Notes: generated by a model not told the origin, from the letters alone. DNA of 22,519 nucleotides from Actinomycetota bacterium (GCA_022615295.1 JAKEHF010000121.1:1-22519), one strand, 5' to 3'; shown: positions 1 through 7,822, counted from the stretch's first letter. Numbers and translations: made by a program.

Positions 1-364
<364 letters not shown>

Positions 365-526
365 ACATTCGTCGCACATTCGTGCGATTCCTGTCAGTGA
401 AGGGTTTTGGGTCCGAGACCGTGAGAGGTCTCAGAGCTTGATTGCACACACGACCCCGGTCTCCCGGGATCGTCTGAAAGATGCACCACCCTCCACCCTA
501 CGGGGAGGATGGGCACTGCTGGCTTT

Positions 527-553
527 TGGCACATTGTTCAGTTGTCAAGGAGC
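527..553 (-). promoter_or_regulatory. rRNA antitermination (boxA/nut-like) element
   Basis: On the minus strand the block CTCCTTGACAACTGAACA (552-535) is followed by ATGTGCCAAAAGCC. It resembles the TTTGAGAACTCAATAGTG-type boxA block found in rRNA leaders and spacers of mycobacteria and related Actinomycetota, where the Nus factors bind the nascent rRNA. Its TTGACA is therefore not taken as a -35 box. A second copy ahead of 23S rRNA would support this, but that region is outside the window. Confidence 0.5.
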
Positions 554-589
554 CCACAGCTCCGCATCTGGGTGTCAGACGGGCCGAAG

Positions 590-619
590 ATGGTACCCCG
601 GCCCCGATACAGACGACAA
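590..619 (-). promoter_or_regulatory. Candidate rRNA promoter P2
   Basis: The minus strand reads TTGTCG (619-614), an 18-base spacer, then TACCAT (595-590). The -10 hexamer is identical to that of P1, about 100 bases upstream. Two tandem promoters ahead of 16S are common in bacteria. The -35 match is only moderate. Confidence 0.4.
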
Positions 620-690
620 GCCGACGCGGCCGCGCGTCTGCGGTTGCGCCGGTGGCGGATCGGTCGAACCCGTGTCCGACCGTGTCAGGC

Positions 691-718
691 ATGGTAGCCC
701 GCAAGCGGGTCTATGCAA
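691..718 (-). promoter_or_regulatory. Candidate rRNA promoter P1
   Basis: The minus strand reads TTGCAT (718-713), a 16-base spacer, then TACCAT (696-691), which fits a -35/-10 pair for a housekeeping sigma factor. It begins two bases after the tyrS stop codon. The spacer contains the palindrome CCCGCTTGCGGG (709-698). There is no T-run after that palindrome, so a spacer palindrome is preferred over a tyrS terminator. No transcription start is shown, so this is a sequence-based guess. Confidence 0.4.
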
Positions 719-719
719 G

Positions 720-1907
720 TCACCCCACCATGCGGACGAACCGTCGTCTCCCCACACGAACCACGGCGCCGACCAAGTCGGCCCGGGGCATCTCGAGACC
801 GCCGACCACCCGGCCGTCGACCCGGACCGCACCCCGGTCGAGGAGACGACGCAGCTCGCCGCCACTCAAACCGAAGACACCCCCGAGCAGACTCGGGAGA
901 TGGACAGGGTCCTCAGGACCGAGATGGTGCTCTGGCATCGACGTGGGGATGCCACCCTCCCTGAAGACGGTGTCAAACTCGGTCTCTGCCGCTGTCGCGG
1001 CGGCGTCGCCCCAGTAGATGGCCACCACCGCCCTGGCAAGACGACGCTTCGCCTCGTTGGGGTGGAGCCGCCCGTCGGCGATCTGTCGCTCCAGTTCCTC
1101 CACCACATCCGGGTCCAGGTCGGCGGCGAGCCGGAACCACTCCCCCATGGCGGTGTCGGGGATGCTCATCGTCTTTCCGAACATCTCGTTGGGGGGATCC
1201 GTGACACCGATGTAGTTCCCCAGAGACTGTGACATCTTGTTGACCCCATCGGTCCCGACGAGGAGCGGCACGGTGAGCGCAACCTGGGGTCGCTGCCCGT
1301 ACTTCTCCTGGACGACCCGGCCCATCATCAGGTTCCACAGCTGATCCGATCCCCCGAGCTCGACGTCGGACTCCACCGCCACCGAGTCGTAGCCCTGAAG
1401 GAGGGGGTAGAGGAACTCCATCACCGAGATCGGCGAGCCCTCGTCGTATCTGGCGGCGAAGTCGGATCGCTCCAACATCTGAGCCACCGTCGCCGCGCTC
1501 GTGAGTTCGAGCAGACCGGCCATGTCGAGGGAGCCGAGCCACTCCGAGTTGCGCCGGATCTCGAGATTGTCCTCCGACAGGACCATTCGGAACTGGCCGA
1601 GGACCGCCTCGGCATATGCGTTCACCTCGTCGGCGCTGAGTCTTTTTCGTGTGGTGCTCCGCAGAGACGGGTCGCCCACCCGAGCCGTGAAGTCCCCCAC
1701 GATGAGGACCGCGGTGTGTCCCAGGTCTTGGAACTGGCGGAGCTTCCTGAGCACGACCGCCCACCCCAGGGTGACCGCTGGCGCGGTCGGGTCGAGACCC
1801 AGCTTCACGCGGAGACGCTCCCCCGACTCGAGCCGATTCTCCAGCTCAGCCCGGGGCACCACCTGGTCGGTATGACGCAGGACGAGGTCGAGATCCTCAG
1901 CCGCCAT
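720..1907 (-). CDS. tyrS: Tyrosyl-tRNA synthetase (type with C-terminal S4 domain), altered signature motifs
   Basis: This protein of 395 residues should attach tyrosine to tRNA-Tyr in the cytoplasm. The order is a class I Rossmann catalytic core, anticodon-binding region and C-terminal S4 RNA-binding domain (about 330-395). It follows the Haemophilus/Thermus-type TyrRS, with LGLDPTAP (37-43), GDFTARVGDPS (71-81), QGYDS (171-175) and GGSDQ (185-189). Both nucleotide-handling signatures are altered. The HIGH position reads TLGW (46-49), so both histidines are gone. KMSKS reads KMSQS (224-228), so the second lysine is gone. The ATG at 1907 is the only standard start after an in-frame stop at 1929-1931, and its Shine-Dalgarno is weak. 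It lies 21 bases after mpg and ends just before the rRNA promoter region. TyrRS identity is secure; activity with these motifs is an open question. Confidence 0.95.
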   Translation of the reverse strand: MAAEDLDLVLRHTDQVVPRAELENRLESGERLRVKLGLDPTAPAVTLGWAVVLRKLRQFQDLGHTAVLIVGDFTARVGDPSLRSTTRKRLSADEVNAYAEAVLGQFRMVLSEDNLEIRRNSEWLGSLDMAGLLELTSAATVAQMLERSDFAARYDEGSPISVMEFLYPLLQGYDSVAVESDVELGGSDQLWNLMMGRVVQEKYGQRPQVALTVPLLVGTDGVNKMSQSLGNYIGVTDPPNEMFGKTMSIPDTAMGEWFRLAADLDPDVVEELERQIADGRLHPNEAKRRLARAVVAIYWGDAAATAAETEFDTVFREGGIPTSMPEHHLGPEDPVHLPSLLGGVFGLSGGELRRLLDRGAVRVDGRVVGGLEMPRADLVGAVVRVGRRRFVRMVG

Positions 1908-1928
1908 CTCGATCCAGGGTAGGTGAGG

Positions 1929-2474
1929 TCACAAGGGCACCACGAAGCGCCAGGCGAGGTCACGAGCCCTCGAGACCCCCACCCTGGGTGTGGTGAGGAT
2001 CACGTCCGGGGTGTCCCCCGGTTCGAGCCAGAGTGGAGGTCTTCGATCGAGCAGATAATGCCCGTCGTGATGGATCTCGATGCCCATCGCCTGACACACC
2101 TTCCCCGGACCGTTGCTCGTCGAGTCTTGCCGTCCCCGTCTTCTCCGGGCATGTCCCAGACCATCGACGATCTCTCCGCCCCGGATCAGGATCCCCCATC
2201 CGATCCCCTCGGGCCCGGCCGAGGCGTTGGCGCAGTGGTGGACCCCGTAGGACCGGTAGACGTAGAGGGTGCCCGGACGCTGAAACATGGAACGATTCCT
2301 TGGTGTGGGACCCCTGAAGGCATGCGACGCAGGGTCCTCGCTCCCCTTGTAGGCCTCGACCTCGGTGATACGCATCTTGACCACGACCTCTCCGACGGTG
2401 GAGACGAGGTACGAGCCGAGCAGACCCGGCGCGGCGATCTCGGGCTCACCGTGGAGGGTCTCGGCGAGTCTCAC
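1929..2474 (-). CDS. mpg: 3-methyladenine DNA glycosylase (AAG/MPG family)
   Basis: This 181-residue protein belongs to the alkyladenine DNA glycosylase family, which flips out and removes alkylated purines as the first step of base excision repair. The active-site block reads ITEVEAYKGSEDPASHAFRG (residues 36-55), with the catalytic glutamate and the nearby tyrosine. It is followed by RNRSMFQRPGTLYVY and YGVHHCANA, the usual lesion-binding segment. The length is slightly below the usual ~200. The start is a GTG at 2474 overlapping the pheT stop as GTGA, which implies translational coupling. The neighbour tyrS follows after 21 bases. Adjacent mpg and tyrS genes are also found in Mycobacterium, so the pairing is old in this phylum. 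Family assignment is firm. Substrate preference cannot be read from the sequence. Confidence 0.93.
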   Translation of the reverse strand: MRLAETLHGEPEIAAPGLLGSYLVSTVGEVVVKMRITEVEAYKGSEDPASHAFRGPTPRNRSMFQRPGTLYVYRSYGVHHCANASAGPEGIGWGILIRGGEIVDGLGHARRRRGRQDSTSNGPGKVCQAMGIEIHHDGHYLLDRRPPLWLEPGDTPDVILTTPRVGVSRARDLAWRFVVPL

Positions 2475-4852
2475 GACCCGCGCAGCTCCGCCCCCAGGTC
2501 GATAGCGGCTTCGATCATCCTCGCTCGGATCCGGCCGATCTCGCCGGCGGTCAGGGTCCGGTCGGGGGCGCGGAGACGATACGTGATGGCCAGTGCCTTC
2601 TTCCCCTCACCGAGCGAGCTATCCCAGAACTCGTCGAACACCCGGCAGGTCTCGACCAGGTCTCGCACCGAGTCGATGGTGGCTTGGACGAGGGTGGCTG
2701 ACGGGAGATCGGCGTCGACCCGGAAGGAGAGGTCATAGTCGACGTGGGGATAGATCGAGGGGCTGACCGCGGTGTGTGGCTCACGCGGAGCCACAAGAGG
2801 CGCAAGATCGAGCTCGGCGGCGGCCACCGTCGGCCCGAGGTCGAACCGACTGGCAGTCAGCGGGCTCAGCTCGCCGACGTGGCCCACCGCGGTCCCGGCG
2901 ATCCGCACCTCGGCGGTTCGGCCCGGATGAAATCCGGGGGGCGCCGAGCGGATAGTCTCGAAGTCGACATCGAGGGCGAGCCCGATGAGTCGAAGCAGAC
3001 CCAGCGAGACGTGGGCATCGGCGGCGATCACCTTCTCGGCCATGACCTGCATCCCGACCTCCCCGATGATCGCCCAAGCGAGACGTTCCGGCTGGTGGGG
3101 CAGACGGGGATCGTCGTCGGAGACAACGGTGGTGAACACCGTGCCCATCTCGAAGAGCCCGACCCCGGAGGCCCCGTAGGAGACATTGTGACGAACCGCG
3201 GCGAGCAGGCCGGGGAGGAGTGACACTCGCAGCTTGCTCTCCTCCTCGCGAAGGGGATTACGGACCGTGAGCAGCTCACCAGCGCTGTACCCCAGGGCGG
3301 ACGCCTCCTCCACGCCGACGAATGGGAGACAAATCGCTTGGTCGAGACCGGCGCCAACCAGCGTGCTGACCAGGACCCGCTGCCGTCTCTGCTCGACCGT
3401 CAGCCCACCGCTGCCCCCTGTTGGAACCGTCGCGTCGAAGCGGTCGTACCCGTGGAGCCGGGCCACCTCTTCGACCAGGTCGACAGGTCGGGTGAGGTCC
3501 GGCCGGAAGGTGGGGACCGTCACCCTCATCGGCTCCCCACCCTCCACGGTCATTCCCAACCGCCCGAGGATGTCGGTGATGGTCTCGGTGTCGAAGCCGG
3601 CGCCGAGGACACGCTCAACGTCGGTTGTCCGGAGCTCGACGACGATCGGCGTGATGTCCCCGGTGACGACATCGACCGCTTCATCGAGAACCGACCCGCC
3701 ACCGAGCTCGGAGACCAGGGCCGTGGCCCTCCTGTTGGCCAGATCCGCCAGACCGGGGTCGACGCCACGCTCGAATCGGGCCGATGCCTCGGAGCGGAGA
3801 TCGTGACGTCGCGACATCCGCATGATCGTCGGCGGATCCCACGAGGCCGCCTCCATGAGGATCCTCGTCGTCGTCGCCGACACCTCGCTCCGGGCCCCAC
3901 CCATCGTCCCCGACATCGAGGTGGGGCCTTCGGCGTCATAGATGATCAGGTCCTCGGGCCCCAGGTCGCGCATCACGTGGTCCAGGGTCTCCAGCTTCTC
4001 CCCAACGCTGGCCCTCCGGATCACGAGACGCTCCCCGGCGACGGTGTCGGCGTCGAAGACGTGGAGCGGATGACCAAGCTCGAACATCACGTAATTGGTG
4101 ACATCGACCACGTTGGATATCGGTCGCACTCCGACCTTGGCGAGACGGTGTCGGAGCCACAAAGGAGACCGGTCGACCGTGACTCCCTCGATCTCACGGA
4201 GAGTGAAGCGTTGGCATCCCACCGGGTCCTCGATGTCGACACGGAAACGGGTCGGCTGGCCACTCGTGGCCAACACCGTGTCGGGGAGACGTGACATTAT
4301 CCCGAAGTGGGCCCCAAGGTCGCGGGCGATGCCGAGTATGGACAGGGCGTCGGGACGGTTGGTGGTGATCTCGAGATCGAAGACGATGTCGGGTAGCTCG
4401 AGAAGGGTCTCGAACGGGGCGCCGATGGGTGGCTCACCGTCGAGCACCAGTATCCCCTGATGGTCGTCGCCGAGACCCAGTTCCCTCTCCGAACAGATCA
4501 TCCCGTTTGACACCACGCCCCGGATCTCCCTGCGTCCGATCACATGACCACCGGGCAAGGTGGCTCCGGGACGGGCCACGGTGACATGGGCGCCGGCTTC
4601 GAAGTTCCAGGCTCCACACACGATCTGCTCGGGCGCGCCACCTGCCTCCACCTGACACAGGCGGATATTGTCGGCGTTCGGATGGGGTGACACCTCGAGA
4701 ACCCTCCCGACCACGACATCGGTCCAGGGGACCTCGAGCACCTCGATGCCCTCTACCTTGTGACCCAGCATGGCGAGGATGGCGCCCAGCTCGGTCACGT
4801 CGTTGGTGGGGAGGTCGATCAGCTCCCGAAGCCAGGTCAGCGGCACCCTCAT
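2471..4852 (-). CDS. pheT: Phenylalanyl-tRNA synthetase beta subunit
   Basis: The beta subunit (793 residues) pairs with PheS as an alpha2-beta2 enzyme that charges tRNA-Phe. Domains in order are: an EMAP/OB-fold tRNA-binding domain (about 40-150, with GRVLEVSPHPNADNI), the B3/B4 editing domain (about 200-390), B5, the catalytic-like core (DLVEEVARLHGY), and a C-terminal ferredoxin-fold anticodon-binding domain (about 699-793, starting at the SIYPHVDYDLSF block). The length is normal for the bacterial family. The open frame continues 70 codons further upstream, but homology begins at MRVPLTWL. The ATG at 4852 also overlaps the pheS stop as ATGA, so that start was chosen. The 3' end overlaps mpg as GTGA. 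The identification is secure. Confidence 0.97.
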   Translation of the reverse strand: MRVPLTWLRELIDLPTNDVTELGAILAMLGHKVEGIEVLEVPWTDVVVGRVLEVSPHPNADNIRLCQVEAGGAPEQIVCGAWNFEAGAHVTVARPGATLPGGHVIGRREIRGVVSNGMICSERELGLGDDHQGILVLDGEPPIGAPFETLLELPDIVFDLEITTNRPDALSILGIARDLGAHFGIMSRLPDTVLATSGQPTRFRVDIEDPVGCQRFTLREIEGVTVDRSPLWLRHRLAKVGVRPISNVVDVTNYVMFELGHPLHVFDADTVAGERLVIRRASVGEKLETLDHVMRDLGPEDLIIYDAEGPTSMSGTMGGARSEVSATTTRILMEAASWDPPTIMRMSRRHDLRSEASARFERGVDPGLADLANRRATALVSELGGGSVLDEAVDVVTGDITPIVVELRTTDVERVLGAGFDTETITDILGRLGMTVEGGEPMRVTVPTFRPDLTRPVDLVEEVARLHGYDRFDATVPTGGSGGLTVEQRRQRVLVSTLVGAGLDQAICLPFVGVEEASALGYSAGELLTVRNPLREEESKLRVSLLPGLLAAVRHNVSYGASGVGLFEMGTVFTTVVSDDDPRLPHQPERLAWAIIGEVGMQVMAEKVIAADAHVSLGLLRLIGLALDVDFETIRSAPPGFHPGRTAEVRIAGTAVGHVGELSPLTASRFDLGPTVAAAELDLAPLVAPREPHTAVSPSIYPHVDYDLSFRVDADLPSATLVQATIDSVRDLVETCRVFDEFWDSSLGEGKKALAITYRLRAPDRTLTAGEIGRIRARMIEAAIDLGAELRGS

Positions 4853-5898
4853 CTGAACTGTTCCAAGAAACGACGGTCGTTGTCGATGAAGTGCTTTATC
4901 GAGTCGATCCCGTGTCGGACCATGGCGAGACGCTCCACACCGACGCCGAAGGCGAATCCGGTGACCGCTCCGGGGTCGTAGCCCACGGCCTCGAACACGT
5001 TGGGGTCGACCATGCCACAGCCCAACATCTCGAGAAAGCCTGCTCCGGTGCAGACACGGCACCCCGGATCGTCACCGTCGCAGGCGAAGCACGAGACATC
5101 GAGCTCGGCACTCGGCTCGGTGAATGGGAAGAAATGAGGCCGAAGACGCACCGACGTCGCCGGGCCGAAGAACTCACGAGCGAAGTGGAGGAGCGTCCCC
5201 TTGAGATCGCTGAACACAATCCCCTCGTCGACCGCAAGACCCTCGATCTGATGGAAGACGGGGAGGTGAGTGGCGTCGACCGTGTCAGTGCGATAGCACT
5301 TCCCGGGCACCACAACGTAGACCGGCGGCTCATGGGTCTCCATCCATCTGGCCTGAACCGGTGAGGTCTGGGTCCTGAGCAGCACCTCGTCGCCGGGGTC
5401 GCCCCAGTCGAGGTACATGGTGTCCGACTCGAGACGGGCGGGATGGGTCGGGGGCGTGTTGAGGGCGTCGAAGTTGTACCAGGCCAGCTCTGCCTCCGGG
5501 CCCGAGGCGACCTGGTATCCGAGACCGACAAAGATGTCCACCACCTCGTCGATGGTCTGTTGGATGAGGTGGGTGGCGCCAAGGGGGAACCTGACGGCCT
5601 CCAGGCTGACGTCGATCGACTCCGAGGTCAGACGGTCGGTCTCGGCGGACCTCTTGAGCATGGCCCGCCGGGCGGCGACCATGCCGTTGAGTCGCTCGGT
5701 CACCTCGTTGAGCATGGCGCCGACACGTGGTCGCAGATCCTCGTCGAGAGTGCTCATGCCACGACGCACATCAGCGACCTCGGAGCTACGGCCAAGCAGA
5801 CTCGCCTCCACGTCCTCGAGCTCATCGAGACTTCCCGCGGCGTCCACGGCCTGGGGGGCGGCGGCGATCACACGCTCCAGGATGGCGACGGGGTCCAT
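4849..5898 (-). CDS. pheS: Phenylalanyl-tRNA synthetase alpha subunit
   Basis: This 349-residue class II synthetase subunit carries the phenylalanine and ATP site of PheRS. An N-terminal coiled-coil arm (about 1-90) is followed by the catalytic domain. Motif 2 is CYRTDTVDATHLPVFHQIEG (201-220), and motif 3 is GFAFGVGVERLAMVRHG (314-330). A four-cysteine segment (C270, C273, C280, C283) precedes LGCGMVDPNVF, as in many bacterial PheS proteins. The start was moved in from a longer open frame to the ATG at 5898, where homology starts with MDPVAILERV. This leaves a 13-base gap after the methyltransferase stop (TAA, 5914-5912). No strong Shine-Dalgarno is visible. The stop overlaps pheT as ATGA. 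Confidence 0.97.
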   Translation of the reverse strand: MDPVAILERVIAAAPQAVDAAGSLDELEDVEASLLGRSSEVADVRRGMSTLDEDLRPRVGAMLNEVTERLNGMVAARRAMLKRSAETDRLTSESIDVSLEAVRFPLGATHLIQQTIDEVVDIFVGLGYQVASGPEAELAWYNFDALNTPPTHPARLESDTMYLDWGDPGDEVLLRTQTSPVQARWMETHEPPVYVVVPGKCYRTDTVDATHLPVFHQIEGLAVDEGIVFSDLKGTLLHFAREFFGPATSVRLRPHFFPFTEPSAELDVSCFACDGDDPGCRVCTGAGFLEMLGCGMVDPNVFEAVGYDPGAVTGFAFGVGVERLAMVRHGIDSIKHFIDNDRRFLEQFR

Positions 5899-5911
5899 AG
5901 GCCGCAGCAGG

Positions 5912-6652
5912 TTAACGGTCGCCCCGGCTGAGCTCGTAGACCAGGATCCCCGCAGCCACCCCGGCATTGAGACTCTCGATGCCGCCCGGCATGGCGATCG
6001 ACACCTTCTTCTGGCAGTGCTCGATCACGTCGGCGGGGAGACCGGCCGCCTCGTCACCGATGAGGAGGGCCACCCTCTCCCCCGGGACCGGCTCAGGAGC
6101 TTCGCCTCCACGGGGCACCGAGGCGACGATGGTCCAGGAGACGAGGTCTTCGACGCCCGAGACGGGGGCCACGATGGTCCGGAAGTGGCCGCCGGCACCC
6201 GACCGCAATGCTTTCGGCGACCAGGGGTCCGTCGTACCCGTCGTGTGTCCGACCGACCAGCCGAATCCGGCGGCAGTGCGGATCAGGGTCCCCATGTTCC
6301 CTGGGTCGGAGATCCCCCAGGCGACGAGTACCGGGCGGTCTCTGGGGAGTGTCTGATCGGGGATCTCGAGGATGGCGACCGGCCCCCGGGGCGTGTCTGT
6401 GTCGGAGATGCGGGTCAGGGCGCCCTCGGTGACGATCGTCGGCGTCAGGCCGAGCTCGGCGCACCTGGCCCGCGAAGCTGCATCGCCCTCGAGGGCAAAC
6501 ACGGCGGTCACCTCTGCCCCGGTGGCAACGGCTTCATAGAGCAGGTGGGGACCCTCGATGAGGGTCTGACCTCGCCGGCGACGCTCCGCAGTGCGATGAA
6601 GCCGCGCCGTCTCGACGATGCGTGGGTTGCGTGCTCCCAGGGCGGGGGTCAA
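5912..6652 (-). CDS. SpoU/TrmH-family RNA 2'-O-ribose methyltransferase
   Basis: The protein has 246 residues and the two-part build of SpoU-family enzymes. An N-terminal substrate-binding domain (NPRIVETARLHRTAERRRRG, QTLIEG) is followed by a knotted SAM-binding domain. Motif 1 is SDPGNMGTLIRTAAG (115-129), motif 2 is IGDEAAGL (198-205) and motif 3 is MPGGIESLNAG (221-231), which form the trefoil-knot SAM site. It probably methylates the 2'-OH of a 23S rRNA nucleotide. The same gene in other Actinomycetota sits between rplT and pheS and is often labelled TsnR- or RlmB-like, but the exact target nucleotide cannot be inferred. The open frame runs 56 codons further upstream through rplT. I chose the TTG at 6652, which overlaps the rplT stop as TTGA and has GAGGTGG about 10 bases upstream. 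Confidence 0.9.
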   Translation of the reverse strand: MTPALGARNPRIVETARLHRTAERRRRGQTLIEGPHLLYEAVATGAEVTAVFALEGDAASRARCAELGLTPTIVTEGALTRISDTDTPRGPVAILEIPDQTLPRDRPVLVAWGISDPGNMGTLIRTAAGFGWSVGHTTGTTDPWSPKALRSGAGGHFRTIVAPVSGVEDLVSWTIVASVPRGGEAPEPVPGERVALLIGDEAAGLPADVIEHCQKKVSIAMPGGIESLNAGVAAGILVYELSRGDR

Positions 6653-6999
6653 CCCTTTTTCGCCACCTCTACGAGCTCGGCGAAGGCCTTGGGGTCGTTC
6701 ACGGCGAGATCGGCCAGCATCTTGCGGTCGATGTCGATCTGGGCCGCTTTGAGACCCGCGATGAGCCGGTTGTAGGTCGTCCCATTCTGACGGGCCGCGG
6801 CGTTGATCCTGGCGATCCACAACCTGCGGAACTCACCCTTGCGCGCCCTCCGATCCCGATGAGAGTCGGCCATGGCGTGTATCACCTGCTCGTTGGCGGT
6901 GCGAAAACGCCGGCTTCGGGCGCCTTTGTAGCCCTTGGCCCTGTCGAGGACCTTCTTGTGCGACTTCTTGGCGTGCACCGCCCTCTTCACACGTGCCAT
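6649..6999 (-). CDS. rplT: 50S ribosomal protein L20
   Basis: At 116 residues this has the usual length for L20, a primary binder of 23S rRNA that is needed for early 50S assembly. The sequence is typical: MARVKRAVHAKKSHKKVL, then AKGYKGARSRRFRTA, RRLWIARINAAAR and a C-terminal LADLAV block. A clear GGAGG Shine-Dalgarno lies five bases before the ATG at 6999. rpmI is 12 bases upstream. Its stop overlaps the TTG start of the methyltransferase. In several bacteria L20 represses its own infC-rpmI-rplT operon through the leader RNA, which is relevant to the attenuator-like leader upstream of infC here. Confidence 0.98.
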   Translation of the reverse strand: MARVKRAVHAKKSHKKVLDRAKGYKGARSRRFRTANEQVIHAMADSHRDRRARKGEFRRLWIARINAAARQNGTTYNRLIAGLKAAQIDIDRKMLADLAVNDPKAFAELVEVAKKG

Positions 7000-7011
7000 C
7001 GTGAACCTCCG

Positions 7012-7206
7012 TCAACGACCCAGCTGCTTCTTGACGACGCGGACGTCTTCTGGAGCCACCTCGACCTCACCGGCGCGACGACGGAAGACCTGTTTGCCCT
7101 TCGCCAACCGGTGATGCCCCCGACCGGTTTGGCGACGCATGTACCTGCCGGTCCCCGTCATCTTGAACTTCTTCTTGGCGCCGCTGTGTGTCTTCATCTT
7201 GGGCAC
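7012..7206 (-). CDS. rpmI: 50S ribosomal protein L35
   Basis: This 64-residue basic protein matches L35 throughout: MPKMKTHSGAKKKFKMTGTG at the N-terminus, the conserved RGHHRLAKGK core, and a C-terminus ending VRVVKKQLGR. It is a small 50S subunit protein. The start is the ATG at 7206, nine bases after the infC stop, and rplT follows after 12 bases. The infC-rpmI-rplT order is one of the most conserved ribosomal protein operons in bacteria. Nothing unusual is seen in the gene. Confidence 0.98.
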   Translation of the reverse strand: MPKMKTHSGAKKKFKMTGTGRYMRRQTGRGHHRLAKGKQVFRRRAGEVEVAPEDVRVVKKQLGR

Positions 7207-7215
7207 GGCGTCCTC

Positions 7216-7764
7216 CTACTCCGTAACCGGCTCGGGCTCCGTCACCGAGCTCCTCGTCTTGCGCACCGGGGCCAGGACCATCGTCATCGAGCTGCCCTCG
7301 AGCTTCGGTGCTTGCTCCACCACCGAGTGCTCCGCCAGATCGGTGGCGAGACGGTCGAGGAGGTCTTTGCCGAAGGAGGGGCGCTCGTTCTCCCTGCCCC
7401 GAAACCGGATCGTGACCTTGACCTTGTCGTTGTCCTCCAGGAATGCCTGGGCCTTCCTCCGGGTGATGTCGAAGTCGTGGTCCCCGATGCGGACCTTCAT
7501 CCGAAGCTCTTTGATGCTGGTGCGGGTCTGCTTCTTGCGAGCCTCACGCTGTTTCACGGACTGCTCGTACTTGAATCGTCCGTAGTCCATCAGGCGACAG
7601 ACAGGTGGTTTGGCGTTGGGTGCCACCTCTACCAGATCGAGGTCCAACTGATCGGCAAGCCACAGCGCCTCATTCAGCTTCTTGACACCGATCTGCTGTC
7701 CGTCGGGGGCGACAACAAGGACCTCCTTGGCCCTTATGGCGCCGTTGACTCGCAATTCGCTGAT
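7216..7764 (-). CDS. infC: Translation initiation factor IF-3, probable ATC start codon
   Basis: IF-3 binds the 30S subunit, prevents early 50S joining and checks the start codon and initiator tRNA. With the start chosen here it has 182 residues: an N-terminal domain (LRVNGAIRAKEVLVVAPDGQ), a linker rich in charged residues, and a C-terminal domain (IKELRMKVRIGDHDF, RKAQAFLEDNDKVKVTIRFRGRE). The tail is longer than in many IF-3 proteins. The open frame could begin at a TTG at 7782. However, a perfect GGAGGT (7776-7771) lies six bases before an ATC at 7764, where family homology begins, whereas the TTG would put that site inside the gene. ATT or ATC starts are known for infC elsewhere and allow IF-3 to limit its own synthesis. 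Initiation at ATC is inferred; the gene itself is certain. Confidence 0.95.
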   Translation of the reverse strand: MSELRVNGAIRAKEVLVVAPDGQQIGVKKLNEALWLADQLDLDLVEVAPNAKPPVCRLMDYGRFKYEQSVKQREARKKQTRTSIKELRMKVRIGDHDFDITRRKAQAFLEDNDKVKVTIRFRGRENERPSFGKDLLDRLATDLAEHSVVEQAPKLEGSSMTMVLAPVRKTRSSVTEPEPVTE

Positions 7765-7770
7765 GCTGTT

Positions 7771-7776
7771 ACCTCC
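7771..7776 (-). promoter_or_regulatory. Shine-Dalgarno of infC that decides the ATC start
   Basis: The minus strand reads GGAGGT at 7776-7771, followed by a six-base spacer (AACAGC) and ATC at 7764-7762. No ATG, GTG or TTG lies at an acceptable distance in frame. This placement is the main reason for choosing ATC over the TTG at 7782. Confidence 0.75.
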
Positions 7777-7793
7777 GTTCAATCAAGGTCATG

Positions 7794-7822
7794 AAAAAAA
7801 GCAGCAGGCGGGAGCCTGCTGC
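7794..7822 (-). terminator. Intrinsic terminator, probable infC-leader attenuator
   Basis: On the minus strand the arm GCAGCAGGC (7822-7814), the loop TCCC (7813-7810) and the perfectly complementary arm GCCTGCTGC (7809-7801) are followed by seven T's (7800-7794). This is a textbook Rho-independent terminator. Only 17 bases separate the T-run from the infC Shine-Dalgarno, too little for a promoter. If infC has its own promoter it must lie upstream of the hairpin, which makes the hairpin an attenuator. It would also end the rib operon transcript. Two upstream segments can pair with its 5' arm: CTGCTGC at 7881-7875 and GGAGCC at 7839-7834. Confidence 0.88.

Larger units (their letters stand above)
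365..719 (-). promoter_or_regulatory. rRNA operon promoter and leader region (355-base non-coding gap)
   Basis: No protein gene is credible between the tyrS stop and the 16S 5' end. Read on the minus strand, the gap holds two promoter-like hexamer pairs (around 718-691 and 619-590), then an antitermination-like element (527-553). Three hairpins follow towards 16S: 512-486 (9 bp with one G-U pair), 434-413 (8 bp with one U-G pair) and 387-372 (6 bp, loop GAAT). This order of promoters, antiterminator and processing stems is the usual layout of bacterial rRNA leaders. Calling it a leader is secure because of its position. The roles of the individual elements are inferred. Confidence 0.75.

Noticed and set aside
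541..552. TTGACA in the rRNA leader as a -35 box
   Set aside because: It belongs to a boxA-like antitermination block, and no TANNNT hexamer at 16-18 bases downstream stands out.
698..709. CCCGCAAGCGGG palindrome as a tyrS terminator
   Set aside because: The stem is only about five bases with a two-base gap, and no T-run follows on the minus strand.
438..1232. Plus-strand open frame of 264 codons running through the rRNA leader and the end of tyrS
   Set aside because: It spans a non-coding leader and the antisense of tyrS, with low-complexity composition and no family resemblance.
4853..5062. 70-codon N-terminal extension of pheT
   Set aside because: It is the out-of-frame reading of the pheS 3' end, arginine-rich and without homology; the ATG at 4852 fits the family start and an ATGA overlap.
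6653..6820. 56-codon N-terminal extension of the SpoU methyltransferase
   Set aside because: It overlaps most of the second half of rplT in another frame; the TTG at 6652 with a Shine-Dalgarno and TTGA overlap is better.
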